NCBI RefSeq assembly: GCF_004362515.1
Contig: NZ_SNXU01000001.1
Location: 5,704,001-5,768,000, forward strand
Direction of reading: 5' to 3'
Length of the DNA: 64,000 nt
DNA from: Actinokineospora alba
GTDB lineage: Bacteria > Actinomycetota > Actinomycetes > Mycobacteriales > Pseudonocardiaceae
Shown here: positions 25,345 through 35,100 of the stretch, in pieces
Position numbering within the stretch: the first letter of the stretch is position 1
Layout: each line of letters starts with the position of its first letter
The notes under the pieces: model-generated
The model's database searches: none
What the model was told of the DNA's origin: nothing
Seen by the model: only the letters and a program-made list of their open reading frames with translations
Program-made: the position numbers and the translations under genes

Positions 25345-26498
25345 GGTCCGGTGGTGTGCGAGATGCGCACGGGGCCGTTCTCGCGCATGCGCACCCATTC
25401 GGTGTGGAAGCGGCTGCCTGGCGCCACTTCCGCCCGTCGGTGCGGTTCGGTTCGCAGGTCGATCGGGCACGGCAGCACGGTCGCCGGTCGAGGTGTCGGT
25501 GTGGGGGCGGCGCGAATGTGGGCGGCCAAGGCCAGCGCCGCCGGTTTGGGCTGGTGGTCGACGGTGAACAGGCCCAGGTCGTACTCGCGTTCGGGGAAGT
25601 CCAGCAGCCCGCGGTCGATATCGTGCGACGACCACCAGGTGACGCCCCACAGCGCGGGATGGTCCGCGACACCGGTCAGGGTTCGTTCGACGAACTCGGC
25701 GGCGGCGTCAGCCGGGATGTCCGGCCGTGGCGCGCCGATCTCCTGCAGCCACACCCCGCGGCCCGGGGCCAGGCAGGCCGCCAGGTCGACCAGGTATTCC
25801 GCGAGCGACACCGTGGCCGGGCCCAGCGGGCCATCGATGCGTGAGGTGCCGTTGAACACCCACGAGTGCACCGTCGTCAGGTCGCCCAAGTCCACCGCGT
25901 CGGCCGGGTGGAACGGGTGGTCGGCGGCGTACCAGGCGTCGTCGTAGACCGAGTGCAGGCAGAGGACGTCGGGGGCGGCACCGCGGACGACGTCGAGCAG
26001 GTCGGCCGCCCACTGCCGCGACTCCGCCGGGGTGGTGGGGTTCGCGGGCCACAGGTTGTTGACCTCGTTGCCGAGGGTGATCGCGAAGACGTTCGGCCGC
26101 GTCGCCACCGCCTTGGCGACGTGCGCGGCGTAGGCGGCGATGCCGTCGCGGACACCCGCGTCGGTGAACACGCTGGCCTGGTGCCAGGTGAGCACCCAGG
26201 ACGGCAGGAAGTCGAAGCTCGACAGGTGGCCCTGCAGCAGGTCGACCGCGACGCCGAGGCCGAACTCCGCGGCGACGTCGACGGTGGTGAGCAGGTCGTC
26301 GACCGCGCGCTCGCGGATCAGGCCGCGGTTGGGCTGGATCCACGGCCACACCGGGAACACCCGCACGTGGTCGAGGCCGAGCCCGGCCAGGTCGGCGAAG
26401 TCGCGGCGGACCGCGTCGGCGGAGAAGTCGAGCCAGCTGTAGAACCAGCCGGTGGAGGGAACGTAGTTCGCGCCGTAGCGGGGACGGTCCTTGGTCAC
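25341..26498 (-). CDS. GH5-like glycoside hydrolase (clan A TIM barrel)
   Basis: A 385-residue retaining glycosidase-type protein without signal peptide, so probably intracellular. It has the clan GH-A pattern: YGANYVPSTGWFYSWLDFS at the first strand, DHVRVFPVWPWIQPN, the acid/base Glu145 in AITLGNEVNNLWP after strand 4 and the nucleophile Glu253 in GVWLQEIGAPRPDI after strand 7; WGVTWWSSHDID is the strand 8 Trp region. The context (GH38 alpha-mannosidase, sugar importer) suggests a beta-mannosidase/mannanase or a related activity on imported oligosaccharide, but the substrate is not shown. It starts at GTG 26498, 10 bp after the LacI gene stop, with a LacI-type operator in the gap. Confidence 0.85.
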   Translation of the reverse strand: MTKDRPRYGANYVPSTGWFYSWLDFSADAVRRDFADLAGLGLDHVRVFPVWPWIQPNRGLIRERAVDDLLTTVDVAAEFGLGVAVDLLQGHLSSFDFLPSWVLTWHQASVFTDAGVRDGIAAYAAHVAKAVATRPNVFAITLGNEVNNLWPANPTTPAESRQWAADLLDVVRGAAPDVLCLHSVYDDAWYAADHPFHPADAVDLGDLTTVHSWVFNGTSRIDGPLGPATVSLAEYLVDLAACLAPGRGVWLQEIGAPRPDIPADAAAEFVERTLTGVADHPALWGVTWWSSHDIDRGLLDFPEREYDLGLFTVDHQPKPAALALAAHIRAAPTPTPRPATVLPCPIDLRTEPHRRAEVAPGSRFHTEWVRMRENGPVRISHTTGP

Positions 26499-26508
26499 CC
26501 GGCCTACG

Positions 26509-26522
26509 CTAAACCGATTTAG
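26509..26522. promoter_or_regulatory. LacI-type operator O1
   Basis: CTAAACCGATTTAG, a near-perfect palindrome (core TAAACCGATTTA at 26510-26521), overlaps the stop codon of the LacI-family gene and lies 11 bp upstream of the GH5-like start. It matches the site at 27607-27620 in 11 of 14 positions when one is read on the opposite strand. The TAAACCGGTTTA type core is usual for LacI-family sugar regulators in actinomycetes. Confidence 0.65.
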
Positions 26523-27543
26523 GTGCCGTTGCCAAGAGGGCCGTGCTCTCCCGCACGGTGAGGCTGGGCGTGTCGGTCTGGATGTCGCGCGGGGCGTTCG
26601 GGTCGGCCATGACGTCGAGCAGCGCCGACGCCGCGCGCATCCCGAAGGCGTAGGTGTCGCGCGAGAGCGCGGTGATCGCCGGGTGGGTGAGCCGGGTGAG
26701 CACCGAGTCGTCGAACGAGGCGATCGACAGCCCGCCCGGGACGGCCACCCCCATCTCCATCGCCACGCCGAGGCCCGCCACGGCCATCAGGTCGCTGTCG
26801 TAGATGATCGCGGTCGGCCGCTGCTTGTTGCTCAGAAGCGTGCGCGTGGTGCGCGCGCCCTCCGTGTCGCTGAAGTCGGTGTGCAGCGAGACCGCTTGGG
26901 CCAGGCCGAGTCTGCCCGCCGCGTCGCGCAGCGCCCGGGCGCGGCGCTGGGTGTGCCGGAACTCGGGTTTGCCCGCGACGTGCGCGATCCGGGTGTGGCC
27001 CAGCGCGGCGAGGTAGTCGACCAGCGTCATCATCGCCGCCCGGTCGTCGGCCCACACGCTGCACAGACTCCCCGTCTTGGCCGGTCCGCCGACCACGACC
27101 GCGGGCATCCCCAGTTCCTCCACGACGGCCAGCCGCGGATCCCTGGTCTGCAGATCGACCAGGACCAGCCCGTCGACCCGCTGCTCCGACGCCCACCGCC
27201 GGTAGATCTCGATCTCGGCGCCGACGTCCTCGACGATGAGCAGCTGCAGCGCGATCGAGTCGGCCGACAGGCGCGCCTGCAGCCCGGAGAGCAGCTGCCC
27301 GAAGAACGGCTCGACGCCCAGCGTCCTGGCGGGCCGCGCGATGACCAGCCCGACCGTGTCGGCCCGGGCCCCGCCCAGTGCCCTGGCGACGCTGTGCGGG
27401 CGCCAGTTCAGCTCGTCGGCGATCCGCAGGATGCGCGCGCGGGTCTCCTCGCTCACCCCGGGCCTTCCGTTGAGCGCGAAGGAAACCGCGCCCTTGGACA
27501 CCCCCGCGCGGCTGGCGATGTCGGCGATGGTCGGACGGGTCAT
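26509..27543 (-). CDS. LacI-family transcriptional repressor
   Basis: A 344-residue LacI/GalR regulator. The N-terminal helix-turn-helix is TIADIASRAGVSKGAVSFALNGRPGVSEETRARIL, with the hinge helix HSVARALGG, then a periplasmic-binding-protein-like effector domain (TVGLVIARPARTLG, ADDRAAMMTLVDYLAALGHTR, SIASFDDSVLTRLTHPAITAL). ATG 27543 has AGGGG upstream. It lies between the GH5-like gene and the divergent importer operon, and palindromes that fit its class sit before both. It very probably represses the locus until an oligosaccharide ligand binds. Confidence 0.93.
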   Translation of the reverse strand: MTRPTIADIASRAGVSKGAVSFALNGRPGVSEETRARILRIADELNWRPHSVARALGGARADTVGLVIARPARTLGVEPFFGQLLSGLQARLSADSIALQLLIVEDVGAEIEIYRRWASEQRVDGLVLVDLQTRDPRLAVVEELGMPAVVVGGPAKTGSLCSVWADDRAAMMTLVDYLAALGHTRIAHVAGKPEFRHTQRRARALRDAAGRLGLAQAVSLHTDFSDTEGARTTRTLLSNKQRPTAIIYDSDLMAVAGLGVAMEMGVAVPGGLSIASFDDSVLTRLTHPAITALSRDTYAFGMRAASALLDVMADPNAPRDIQTDTPSLTVRESTALLATAPKSV

Positions 27544-27570
27544 GGCGCCCCTGTTCCTCACGTTCGGCCC

Positions 27571-27600
27571 TTGACAGCCGATTCTATCCGGCGGGATAGT
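27571..27600 (+). promoter_or_regulatory. Promoter of the mannan/glycan importer operon
   Basis: TTGACA at 27571-27576, an 18-bp spacer and GATAGT at 27595-27600 form a good vegetative promoter reading toward the binding-protein gene. A perfect inverted repeat CTATCC-GGCG-GGATAG (27584-27599) covers the -10 region, and LacI-type operator O2 follows immediately. Confidence 0.6.
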
Positions 27601-27606
27601 CCGGCA

Positions 27607-27620
27607 CTAGACCGGTTTAT
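27607..27620. promoter_or_regulatory. LacI-type operator O2
   Basis: CTAGACCGGTTTAT (core TAGACCGGTTTA, 27608-27619) is nearly palindromic and falls where transcription from the promoter at 27571-27600 should begin, a typical repressing position. It pairs with operator O1 at 26509-26522. Confidence 0.65.
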
Positions 27621-27653
27621 CTCGGCGTCGCACGGAGATCATGGGAGAACGGT

Positions 27654-28934
27654 ATGCGCGCAAGGCTGGGCGGGATCGCGGCGTTATCGGCCGCGGTGGT
27701 GATGCTGGCGGGCTGCGGCATCGGCGGTGACGACGGCGCGGCCGCCACCGGGGATACCGGCGGCGAGGTCAAGGGCGAGGTGAGCCTGCAGACCTGGGCG
27801 CTCAAGCCCAAGTTCACCGGGTACGTCGAAGGCGTGATCGACGCGTTCGAGAAGAAGTACCCGGGCACCACCGTGAAGTGGCTCGACCAGCCGGGTGACG
27901 GCTATTCCGCGAAGGTGCTCACCCAGGCCGCCGCGGGCGACCTGCCCGATGTGGTCAACCTCCCGCCCGACTTCGCCCTCCCGTTGGTGAAGCAGAACCT
28001 CCTGCTCGATGTGGCCAAGGCCGACGACAAGCTCAAGTCCGACTACGTCGCGGGCGGCGTGTCCGCCTACGAGTTCGCCGGGCACCAGGGCGCCTACGGC
28101 TATCCGTGGTACCTCAACACCGACGTCCACTACTGGAACTCCGAACTGCTCGCAGGCAACGGCCTCGACCCGAAGCGCCTTCCCTCCACTTTGGACGAGC
28201 TGATCGCCCAGGCCAGGGTGATGAAGGAGAAGTCCGGCGGCCAGATGTACCTGATGAGCCGCAAGCCCGGGCTCGGCGACCTGGTCAACGCGGGCGTCAA
28301 GCTGCTCTCCGACGACGGCACCCGCTTCACCTTCAACACCCCCGAGGCCGCCGCGGTGCTCGACAAGTACCGGGCCGCCTTCGCCGAAGGTCTGCTGCCG
28401 CGCGACGTGCTGACCGACAAGTACCTCGGCAACAGCGAGCTGTTCAAGAAGCAGCAGGTCGCCTGGACCACCGGCGGCGGCAACTCGATCAACGACTACA
28501 AGCGGGACAACCCGACGCTGGCCCCCAAGATCGTCGCCTCGCCCGCGTTCGGCACTCCCCCGCTGTACGTGCAGGGTTTGTCGGTGTCGCGCACGAGCAA
28601 GAACCTGCCCGCCGCGCTGGCCCTGGCCAGGTTCGTGACCAGCCCCGAGAACCAGGCCGCGTTCGCCGAACTGGTGCCCGGCATCTTCCCGAGCACCACC
28701 GCCTCGGCCGCCGACCCGCGATTCAGCCAGAGCGACGGGACCAACGCCGGTGACGCCAAGGTGATCGCGTTCCAGGCGCTGGCCAAGGCCAAGCTGCTGC
28801 AGCCGCCGCTGGTCACCGAGGCGATGGGCGACTACATCAAGCAGCAGTTCTCACTGGCGATCAGCGGTGAGATCCCGGCCAAGGAGGCACTCGACCGGTC
28901 CGTCAAGAAGTGCGACGAGCTGCTCAAGAGCTGA
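27654..28934 (+). CDS. Extracellular sugar-binding lipoprotein (ABC transporter)
   Basis: A 426-residue family 1 solute-binding protein. RARLGGIAALSAAVVMLAGCG is the lipoprotein signal with lipobox LAGC. The mature part shows GEVSLQTWALKPKFTGYVEG, YPGTTVKWLDQPGDGYSAKV, LPDVVNLPPDFALPLVKQNL and YGYPWYLNTDVHYWNSELLA, typical of oligosaccharide-binding proteins. ATG 27654 has GGGAGAACGG upstream. First gene of a binding protein-permease-permease operon under LacI-type control; ligand probably an oligosaccharide released by the secreted GH18 encoded downstream. Confidence 0.94.
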   Translation: MRARLGGIAALSAAVVMLAGCGIGGDDGAAATGDTGGEVKGEVSLQTWALKPKFTGYVEGVIDAFEKKYPGTTVKWLDQPGDGYSAKVLTQAAAGDLPDVVNLPPDFALPLVKQNLLLDVAKADDKLKSDYVAGGVSAYEFAGHQGAYGYPWYLNTDVHYWNSELLAGNGLDPKRLPSTLDELIAQARVMKEKSGGQMYLMSRKPGLGDLVNAGVKLLSDDGTRFTFNTPEAAAVLDKYRAAFAEGLLPRDVLTDKYLGNSELFKKQQVAWTTGGGNSINDYKRDNPTLAPKIVASPAFGTPPLYVQGLSVSRTSKNLPAALALARFVTSPENQAAFAELVPGIFPSTTASAADPRFSQSDGTNAGDAKVIAFQALAKAKLLQPPLVTEAMGDYIKQQFSLAISGEIPAKEALDRSVKKCDELLKS

Positions 28935-28993
28935 CCCGGCGGCTGTGGCGGGCGGGCAGGTCCCGGCCCGTCCGCCCCAGCAAGGAGACCCTG

Positions 28994-29872
28994 ATGAGAA
29001 ACCAGCGCTGGTTCACGCCCTGGCTGCTCGTGCTTCCCGCGGTCGTGTGGCTGCTGGTGTTCAACCTCTGGCCGTCGGTCAACACCGTCGTCCTGTCTTT
29101 CACCAACGCCAAACCGCTCGGCGGCGGCAAGTTCGTCGGCACCGACAACTTCGTCCGCGCGCTCGACGACGACCAACTGGTCGACGCCTTGCTCAACAGC
29201 ATCCTCTACATGCTGGTGTGTCTGCCGCTGCTGACGTTCCTGCCCCTGCTGCTCGCCGTGCTGGTGCAGAAGAAACTGCCCGGCATCACCTTCTTCCGGA
29301 CGTCGTTCTACACCCCGGTCATCGCCTCGGCCGTAGTCGTGGCGCTGATCTGGACCTGGCTGTTGGAGGACCGCGGCCTGGTCAACGGCTTCGCCCAGCA
29401 GCTCGGGCTGGTCGACGGGCCGATCGGCTTCCTCAACGACCGCTGGCTGCTGATCTTCAGCGCCATCGGGCTGACCGTGTGGAAGGGCCTCGGCTACTAC
29501 ATGATCATCTACCTGTCCGCGCTCGGCAATGTCGGCCGCGAGCTGTACGAGGCCGCCGCGGTCGACGGGGCCGGGCCGGTGCGCCGCTTCTGGTCGATCA
29601 CCGTGCCCGGGGTGCGCAACACGATGCTGCTGATCAGCGTGCTGATCACGGTCTCGGCGCTGCGGGTGTTCTCCGAGCTGTACATCCTCACCAACGGCAC
29701 TGGCGGGCCGGGCGGGCGGGACATGTCGGTGGTCATGCTGATCCAGATGTACGGCCGCGGGTTCAACGGCCACCTGGGCTACGCCTCGGCGCTGAGCATC
29801 CTGCTGTTCTTCATCACCATCGGCCCGATGCTGCTCCTGTTGCGGCTCAACCGAAAGGGAGCCGACGCATGA
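28994..29872 (+). CDS. Carbohydrate ABC transporter permease (MalF-like)
   Basis: A 292-residue permease with six hydrophobic segments, starting MRNQRWFTPWLLVLPAVVWL at ATG 28994 after AAGGAG. The EAA loop is EAAAVDGAGPVRRFWSITVPGVRN and the periplasmic landmark SFTNAKPLGGGKFVGTDNFV is typical. Its stop overlaps the start of the second permease (29869-29872). It imports the ligand of the preceding binding protein; the operon has no ATPase gene, so a shared ATPase (MsiK-like, or the one at 18877-19878) must serve it. Confidence 0.93.
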   Translation: MRNQRWFTPWLLVLPAVVWLLVFNLWPSVNTVVLSFTNAKPLGGGKFVGTDNFVRALDDDQLVDALLNSILYMLVCLPLLTFLPLLLAVLVQKKLPGITFFRTSFYTPVIASAVVVALIWTWLLEDRGLVNGFAQQLGLVDGPIGFLNDRWLLIFSAIGLTVWKGLGYYMIIYLSALGNVGRELYEAAAVDGAGPVRRFWSITVPGVRNTMLLISVLITVSALRVFSELYILTNGTGGPGGRDMSVVMLIQMYGRGFNGHLGYASALSILLFFITIGPMLLLLRLNRKGADA

Positions 29873-30720
29873 GCCGTCAGGCGGTCGGCTTCAACGGCAT
29901 GTCCCGTCGTGAGAAGGCCGTGCGCTACGTGCTGCTCGCGCTGGTCCTGCCGATCACCGTCGGCCCGTTCCTGTGGCAGCTCAGCACCTCGTTCAAGGGC
30001 GCCGGGGAGGACATCTACTCGACCACCCCGAGTTTCCTGCCCGAGCAGCCGACGTGGGGCAACTACGTCGAGGTGGCGAACACCATCCCCGTGTGGGACT
30101 ACATCGGCAACTCGCTGATCGTGGCGCTGCTGACCATCGCGGGCAACGCGATCGGCGCGACGCTGGCGGGCTACGCGCTGGCCCGGCTGGCATTCCGCGG
30201 CGGCAAGCTCGTGCTCGGGCTCATCCTGGCCACGCTGGTGCTGCCGGGCGAGGTCACGATCATCTCCCAGTACGTCACCGTCCGGGAGATGGGCCTGGCC
30301 GACACGCTGGTCGGGGTGGCCCTGCCCGGTGCGATCGGCATGCTCAACGTGCTGCTCATGCGCGCTGCGTTCCAGGCCATCCCGAAGGAGATCGACGAGG
30401 CCGCGATCGTCGACGGCGCCAACGCGTGGCAGCGGCTGGTCCACATCGGACTCCCCAGTGTGCGCGGCATGCTGAGCGTCGTGGTGATCTTCGCGTTCAT
30501 CGGCGCGTGGGACGACTTCCTGTGGCCCCTCATCGTGCTCACCGACCCGGACAACTACACCCTCACGGTGGGCCTGCAGTACCTGAACAGCGCGTTCACG
30601 GCGAACCCCCGGGTGGTCGCCGCGGGCACGATGATCGCGTTCATCCCGATCGTCATCGTTTTCGCTTCCCTGCAGAGGTTCTTCTTCCGTGGCGTCGAGG
30701 AGGGCGCCATCAAGGGTTAG
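29869..30720 (+). CDS. Carbohydrate ABC transporter permease (MalG-like)
   Basis: A 283-residue permease. SRREKAVRYVLLALVLPITV is the first helix; the EAA loop is EAAIVDGANAWQRLVHIGLPSVRG and the C-terminus FASLQRFFFRGVEEGAIKG is the classic MalG ending. It is translationally coupled to the MalF-like gene by ATGA, and the secreted GH18 gene follows 31 bp later with its own ribosome-binding site, so all four genes are probably one transcript from the promoter at 27571. Confidence 0.94.
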   Translation: MSRQAVGFNGMSRREKAVRYVLLALVLPITVGPFLWQLSTSFKGAGEDIYSTTPSFLPEQPTWGNYVEVANTIPVWDYIGNSLIVALLTIAGNAIGATLAGYALARLAFRGGKLVLGLILATLVLPGEVTIISQYVTVREMGLADTLVGVALPGAIGMLNVLLMRAAFQAIPKEIDEAAIVDGANAWQRLVHIGLPSVRGMLSVVVIFAFIGAWDDFLWPLIVLTDPDNYTLTVGLQYLNSAFTANPRVVAAGTMIAFIPIVIVFASLQRFFFRGVEEGAIKG

Positions 30721-30751
30721 CAGTGTCGCTCAACCTGATTCGGAGGTCCTT

Positions 30752-32101
30752 GTGAAATCGACGATTGCCCGGCTCTTAGCCTTGACTCTCGCCTTGCCCC
30801 TGGTCGCGGCGGTCCCCCTGCCCGCCGCGGCGGAGCAGGCGGCGGCGTCCAAGCGCACTGTCGTGTACTACCAGACGCAGTACCACAACAACACCTATGT
30901 CTCGCCGAAACCGTTGGTGGACAACAACACCGGCGTGACCGATGTGCTCGTGGCCGCGCTGCACCTCAACGGTGACGGCACCGTGCACCTCAACGACCAC
31001 CCGCCTGGCGACCCCCGCTACACCCAGATGTGGACCGACCTGGCCGCGATGCAGGCCAGGGGCGTGCACGTGTCGATGATGGTCGGCGGCGCCGCGCAGG
31101 GCACGTTCCAGCGGCTCGACACCGAGTTCGACACCTACTACCCGCGGCTGAAGAACGTCATCACCACCTACGACCTCGACGGTGTCGACCTCGATGTCGA
31201 GGAGAACATGTCGCTGGCGGGCATCGAGCGGGTGATCGACGCGCTGACCGCCGACTTCGGCGACGGCTTCATCATCACCCTGGCCCCGGTCGCGTCGGCG
31301 CTGTCCGGCGGCGGCAACCTGTCGGGCTTCAACTACGAGTCGCTGCACCGCGACCGCGGCAGCAAGATCGACTGGTACAACGCCCAGTTCTACTGCGGCT
31401 GGGGATCGCTGTCGAACACCAGCGGCTACGACGCGATCATCAACCGGGGCGTGTTCCCCGCGGACAAGGTCGTCACCAGCTCGCTGACCCACTCGTCGCT
31501 GTGCGGGGGCTACGTCGAGGTCACCACGACGTTGAAGACCACGGTGAACGCGCTGGTCCAGAAGTACCCGACGTTCGGCGGCGTGGCGGGCTGGGAGTAC
31601 TTCATCTCCAACCCCGGTGGGACGGCGCGGCCGTGGGAATGGGCGGGGCTGATCACGTCGTACATGACCGCGACCCCGAGCGCGAACCTCGCCTTGAACA
31701 AGCCCGCGACCGGATCGGCTTCGTGCAACAGCGCGGAGAGCCCGGCCAAGGCGGTCAACGGCAGCGTGTCGGGCGGCAACAGCGACAAGTTCTGCTCGCT
31801 GGCCTCGTCGAAGTGGCTGCGGGTCGACCTCGGGGCGAGCAAGTCGATCGGCAAATTCATCGTCCGACACGCGGGCGCGGGCGGTGAGTCGGCGAGCTAC
31901 AACACGCGGGCGTTCCAGCTCCAGACCTCCGGTGACGGGTCGACGTGGACGACGCGGGTCACGGTCACCGGCAACACGGCGAACGCGACGACACACCAGA
32001 TAACCCCGGTCACCGCGCGGTACGTTCGGCTGGTCGTCACCACACCGACCCAGGCCGGCGACCCGGCGGCCCGGATCTACGAGTTCGAGACCTACGCCTA
32101 G
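30752..32101 (+). CDS. Secreted GH18 glycosidase with C-terminal discoidin-like (F5/8 C) domain
   Basis: A 449-residue exported enzyme. The N-terminus KSTIARLLALTLALPLVAAV is a Sec signal peptide. Residues about 33-310 form a GH18 barrel: the catalytic motif DGVDLDVEE places the acid Glu at residue 150, with SMMVGGAAQ before and YNAQFYCGWGS after it. The C-terminal about 130 residues (NLALNKPATGSASCNSAESP through KWLRVDLGASKSIGKFIVRH and ARIYEFETYA) are a discoidin/CBM32-like carbohydrate-binding domain. GH18 includes chitinases and endo-beta-N-acetylglucosaminidases that cut N-glycans; I cannot tell them apart from sequence alone, but the neighbouring alpha-mannosidase makes the second plausible. 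GTG 30752 has GGAGGT upstream. Confidence 0.9.
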   Translation: MKSTIARLLALTLALPLVAAVPLPAAAEQAAASKRTVVYYQTQYHNNTYVSPKPLVDNNTGVTDVLVAALHLNGDGTVHLNDHPPGDPRYTQMWTDLAAMQARGVHVSMMVGGAAQGTFQRLDTEFDTYYPRLKNVITTYDLDGVDLDVEENMSLAGIERVIDALTADFGDGFIITLAPVASALSGGGNLSGFNYESLHRDRGSKIDWYNAQFYCGWGSLSNTSGYDAIINRGVFPADKVVTSSLTHSSLCGGYVEVTTTLKTTVNALVQKYPTFGGVAGWEYFISNPGGTARPWEWAGLITSYMTATPSANLALNKPATGSASCNSAESPAKAVNGSVSGGNSDKFCSLASSKWLRVDLGASKSIGKFIVRHAGAGGESASYNTRAFQLQTSGDGSTWTTRVTVTGNTANATTHQITPVTARYVRLVVTTPTQAGDPAARIYEFETYA

Positions 32102-32110
32102 TTCGTGGGG

Positions 32111-32145
32111 GGCGGTGATCCGGCCGAGTCGACCGGATCACCGCC
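32111..32145 (+). terminator. Hairpin after the GH18 gene
   Basis: GGCGGTGATCCGG (32111-32123) pairs perfectly with CCGGATCACCGCC (32133-32145) across a 9-nt loop, 10 bp after the GH18 stop. It probably terminates or attenuates the importer/GH18 transcript before the GH38 gene. Confidence 0.75.
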
Positions 32146-32180
32146 CGCTGACCTGTTCGCCCCAACCCGGGAGACCTGCC

Positions 32181-35100
32181 ATGCACGACGATCATTCGCT
32201 GGTCGAGTCCCGCCTCAAGCGGGTGCTCGACGAGCGGATCCGCCCCGCCGTCTACCCCGAGTCCACACCGCTGACCGTGTCGGTCTGGACCGCCCCGGGC
32301 GAGCCGGTGCCAGTGGCCGAGGGGATCGCCGCGCCGCGCACGCCGATCGAGGTCGGGGCTCGGTGGGGAGCGCCGTGGGGCACGAGCTGGTTCACCGTCA
32401 CCGGCACGGTCCCCGCCGAGTGGGCGGGCCGGACCGTCGAGGCGCTGCTCGACCTCGGCTTCGACGAGAACATGCCGGGTTTCCAGTGCGAAGGGCTCAT
32501 CTACCGCCCGGACGGGACACCGGTCAAGGGCCTCAACCCGCGCAACCAGTGGGTGCGGATCGGGTCCCCCGCAGCCGGCGGCGAGGAGGTCGTCCTGCAC
32601 GTCGAGGCCGCGTCGAACCCCGTGATCCTCGACTACCACCCGTTCCTGCCCACCGACCTCGGCGACCTCGAGACGGCGGGGACCGAGCCGCAGTACAAGC
32701 TCGCCCGGATGGACCTCGCCGTGTTCGACGAGACGGTGTGGCACCTGATCCAGGATCTCGAGGTCCTCGGCGAGCTGATGGCGGAACTCCCGGTGGAGGG
32801 CGCGCGCCGCTGGAACATCCTGCGCGCGGTGGAACGGGCCTTGGACGCGATCGATCTGCAGGACGTGAACGGCACCGCGGCCGCGGCCCGCGACCGGCTG
32901 ACCGACGTGCTGGCGTCGCCCGCCGAGCCGTCCGCGCACCGCCTCAGCGCCGTTGGGCACGCGCACATCGATTCGGCGTGGCTGTGGCCGCTGCGGGAGA
33001 CCGTCCGCAAGGTGGCGCGCACGACCGCCAACATGACCGCGCTGCTGCGCGACGAGTCCGACTTCATCTACACCATGTCCCAGGCCCAGCAGTACGCGTG
33101 GATCAAGGAGCACCGGCCCGAGGTCTACGCGCTGGTCCAGAAGGCGGTCGCGGAGGGCAGGTTCGTCCCGGCGGGCGGCATGTGGGTCGAGGCGGACACG
33201 AACATGCCGGGGTCGGAGGCGATGGCCCGCCAGTTCGTGCACGGGAAGCGGTTCTTCATCGAGGAGTTCGGGGTCGAGAACGACGAGGCCTGGCTGCCGG
33301 ACACCTTCGGCTTCGCCGCGGGCCTGCCGCAGATCATCAAGGCCGCGGGCTCGAAATGGCTGCTCACGCAGAAGATCTCGTGGAGTCAGATCAACAAGTT
33401 CCCGCACCACACGTTCCTGTGGGAGGGCATCAACGGCACCCGGATCTTCACCCACTTCCCGCCCGTGGACACCTACAACTGCTCGATGCTGGGTCGCGAG
33501 ATCGCCCACGCGGCACGCAACTTCAAGGACAAGGGTGTGGCCCGGCACTCGCTGGCGCCCACCGGGTGGGGCGACGGCGGCGGCGGGACCACGCGGGAGA
33601 TGATCGCCAAGGCCTCCCGGATGCGTGATCTCGAGGGTTCGGCCATGGTCGAGTGGCGCACACCCGCGGAGTTCTTCGCCTTGGCCGAGGCCGAGTATCC
33701 GAACCCGCCGGTCTGGGTCGGTGAGCTGTACCTGGAGCTGCATCGCGCGACGCTGACGAGCCAGGCCAAGACCAAGCAGGGCAACCGGCGCAGCGAGCAC
33801 CTGCTGTACGAGGCGGAGCTGTGGGCGGCCACGGCGGCGGTCCGCCACGACGCGCCGTACCCGCACGAGCAGCTGGACCGGATCTGGAAAACCGTGCTGC
33901 TGCACCAGTTCCACGACATCCTGCCCGGCTCGTCCATCGCCTGGGTGCACCGCGAGGCGGAGCAGACCTACGCCCGGGTCGCCGAGGAACTCAACGGCAT
34001 CATCACCGCCGCCCAACGCGCCCTCGCCGGCCCGTCGGATGGCGGCGAGGTGGCGTTCAACGCCGCCCCGCACCAGCGCGGGCAGACCCCCGCGGGCGGC
34101 GCGGCGCTCATCGAGCCCGGCGCAGGTGGGTGCTCGGTGGGTCCGCGGCCCGAGGGTGGCTACCGGCTCGACAACGGCCTGCTGCGCGTGGACGTCGACG
34201 AGCGCGGCCTGATCGTCTCGGCTTACGACCTGGCCGCGCGGCGGGAGACCGTCGCCCCTGGGCAGGCCGCCAACCTGCTGCAGCTGCACAGCGACTTCCC
34301 GAACATGTGGGACGCCTGGGACGTCGACCAGTTCTACCGCAACACGGTCACCGACCTCACGGACGTCGATGTCGTGGCCGTGATCGATGAGGGTGCCGAC
34401 ACGGTGGCGGTGCGGGTCGTGCGGTCGTTCGGCTCCTCCACAGTCACCCAGCTCATCAGGCTCACGGCAGGCGTCAAGCGGCTCGACCTCGACACCGAGG
34501 TCGACTGGCGGGAGACGGAGAAGTTCCTCAAGGCGGCCTTCCCCCTCGACCTCCACGCCGACCGGTACGCCGCCGAGACCCAGTTCGGGCACCTGTACCG
34601 GCCCACGCACACCAACACGAGCTGGGAAGCGGCCAAGTTCGAGGCGTGCAACCACCGGTTCGTGCACTTCGAGGAACCGGGCTGGGGCGTGGCACTGGTC
34701 AACGACTCCACCTACGGTCACGACGTCACCCGCACGGTGCGACCCGACGCCGGGACGACCACCACCGTGCGCGCGTCGCTGCTGCGCGCGCCGCGGTTCC
34801 CCGACCCGCACACCGACCAGGGCGTGCACCGCTTCCGCCACGCGCTCATCCCCGGCGCGACCATCGGCGACGCGGTCCGGGAGGGCTACCGCGTCAACGT
34901 TCCCGAGCGGCGCGTGCCGGGCAGCGCCGACGTGGCGCCGCTGGTCACTGTGGACAATGAAGCGGTCGTCCTGAGCGCGGTCAAGCTCGCCGACGACGCG
35001 TCCGGCGACGTGGTAGTCCGCTGTTACGAGTCACTCGGCGGGCGGGCGGAGGTCCGCCTCGAGGCCGGCTTCGCCGTCGCGGGCGCCCACCGGTGCGACC

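Noticed and set aside
32037..34841. Very long antisense reading frame opposite the GH38 gene (and similar ones at 635-2791, 7194-8714, 8566-10215, 49909-51870)
   Set aside because: The proteins are Arg/Gly/Ala/Asp-rich without domains, while the opposite strand encodes well-matched enzymes; stop-free antisense frames are expected at this G+C.
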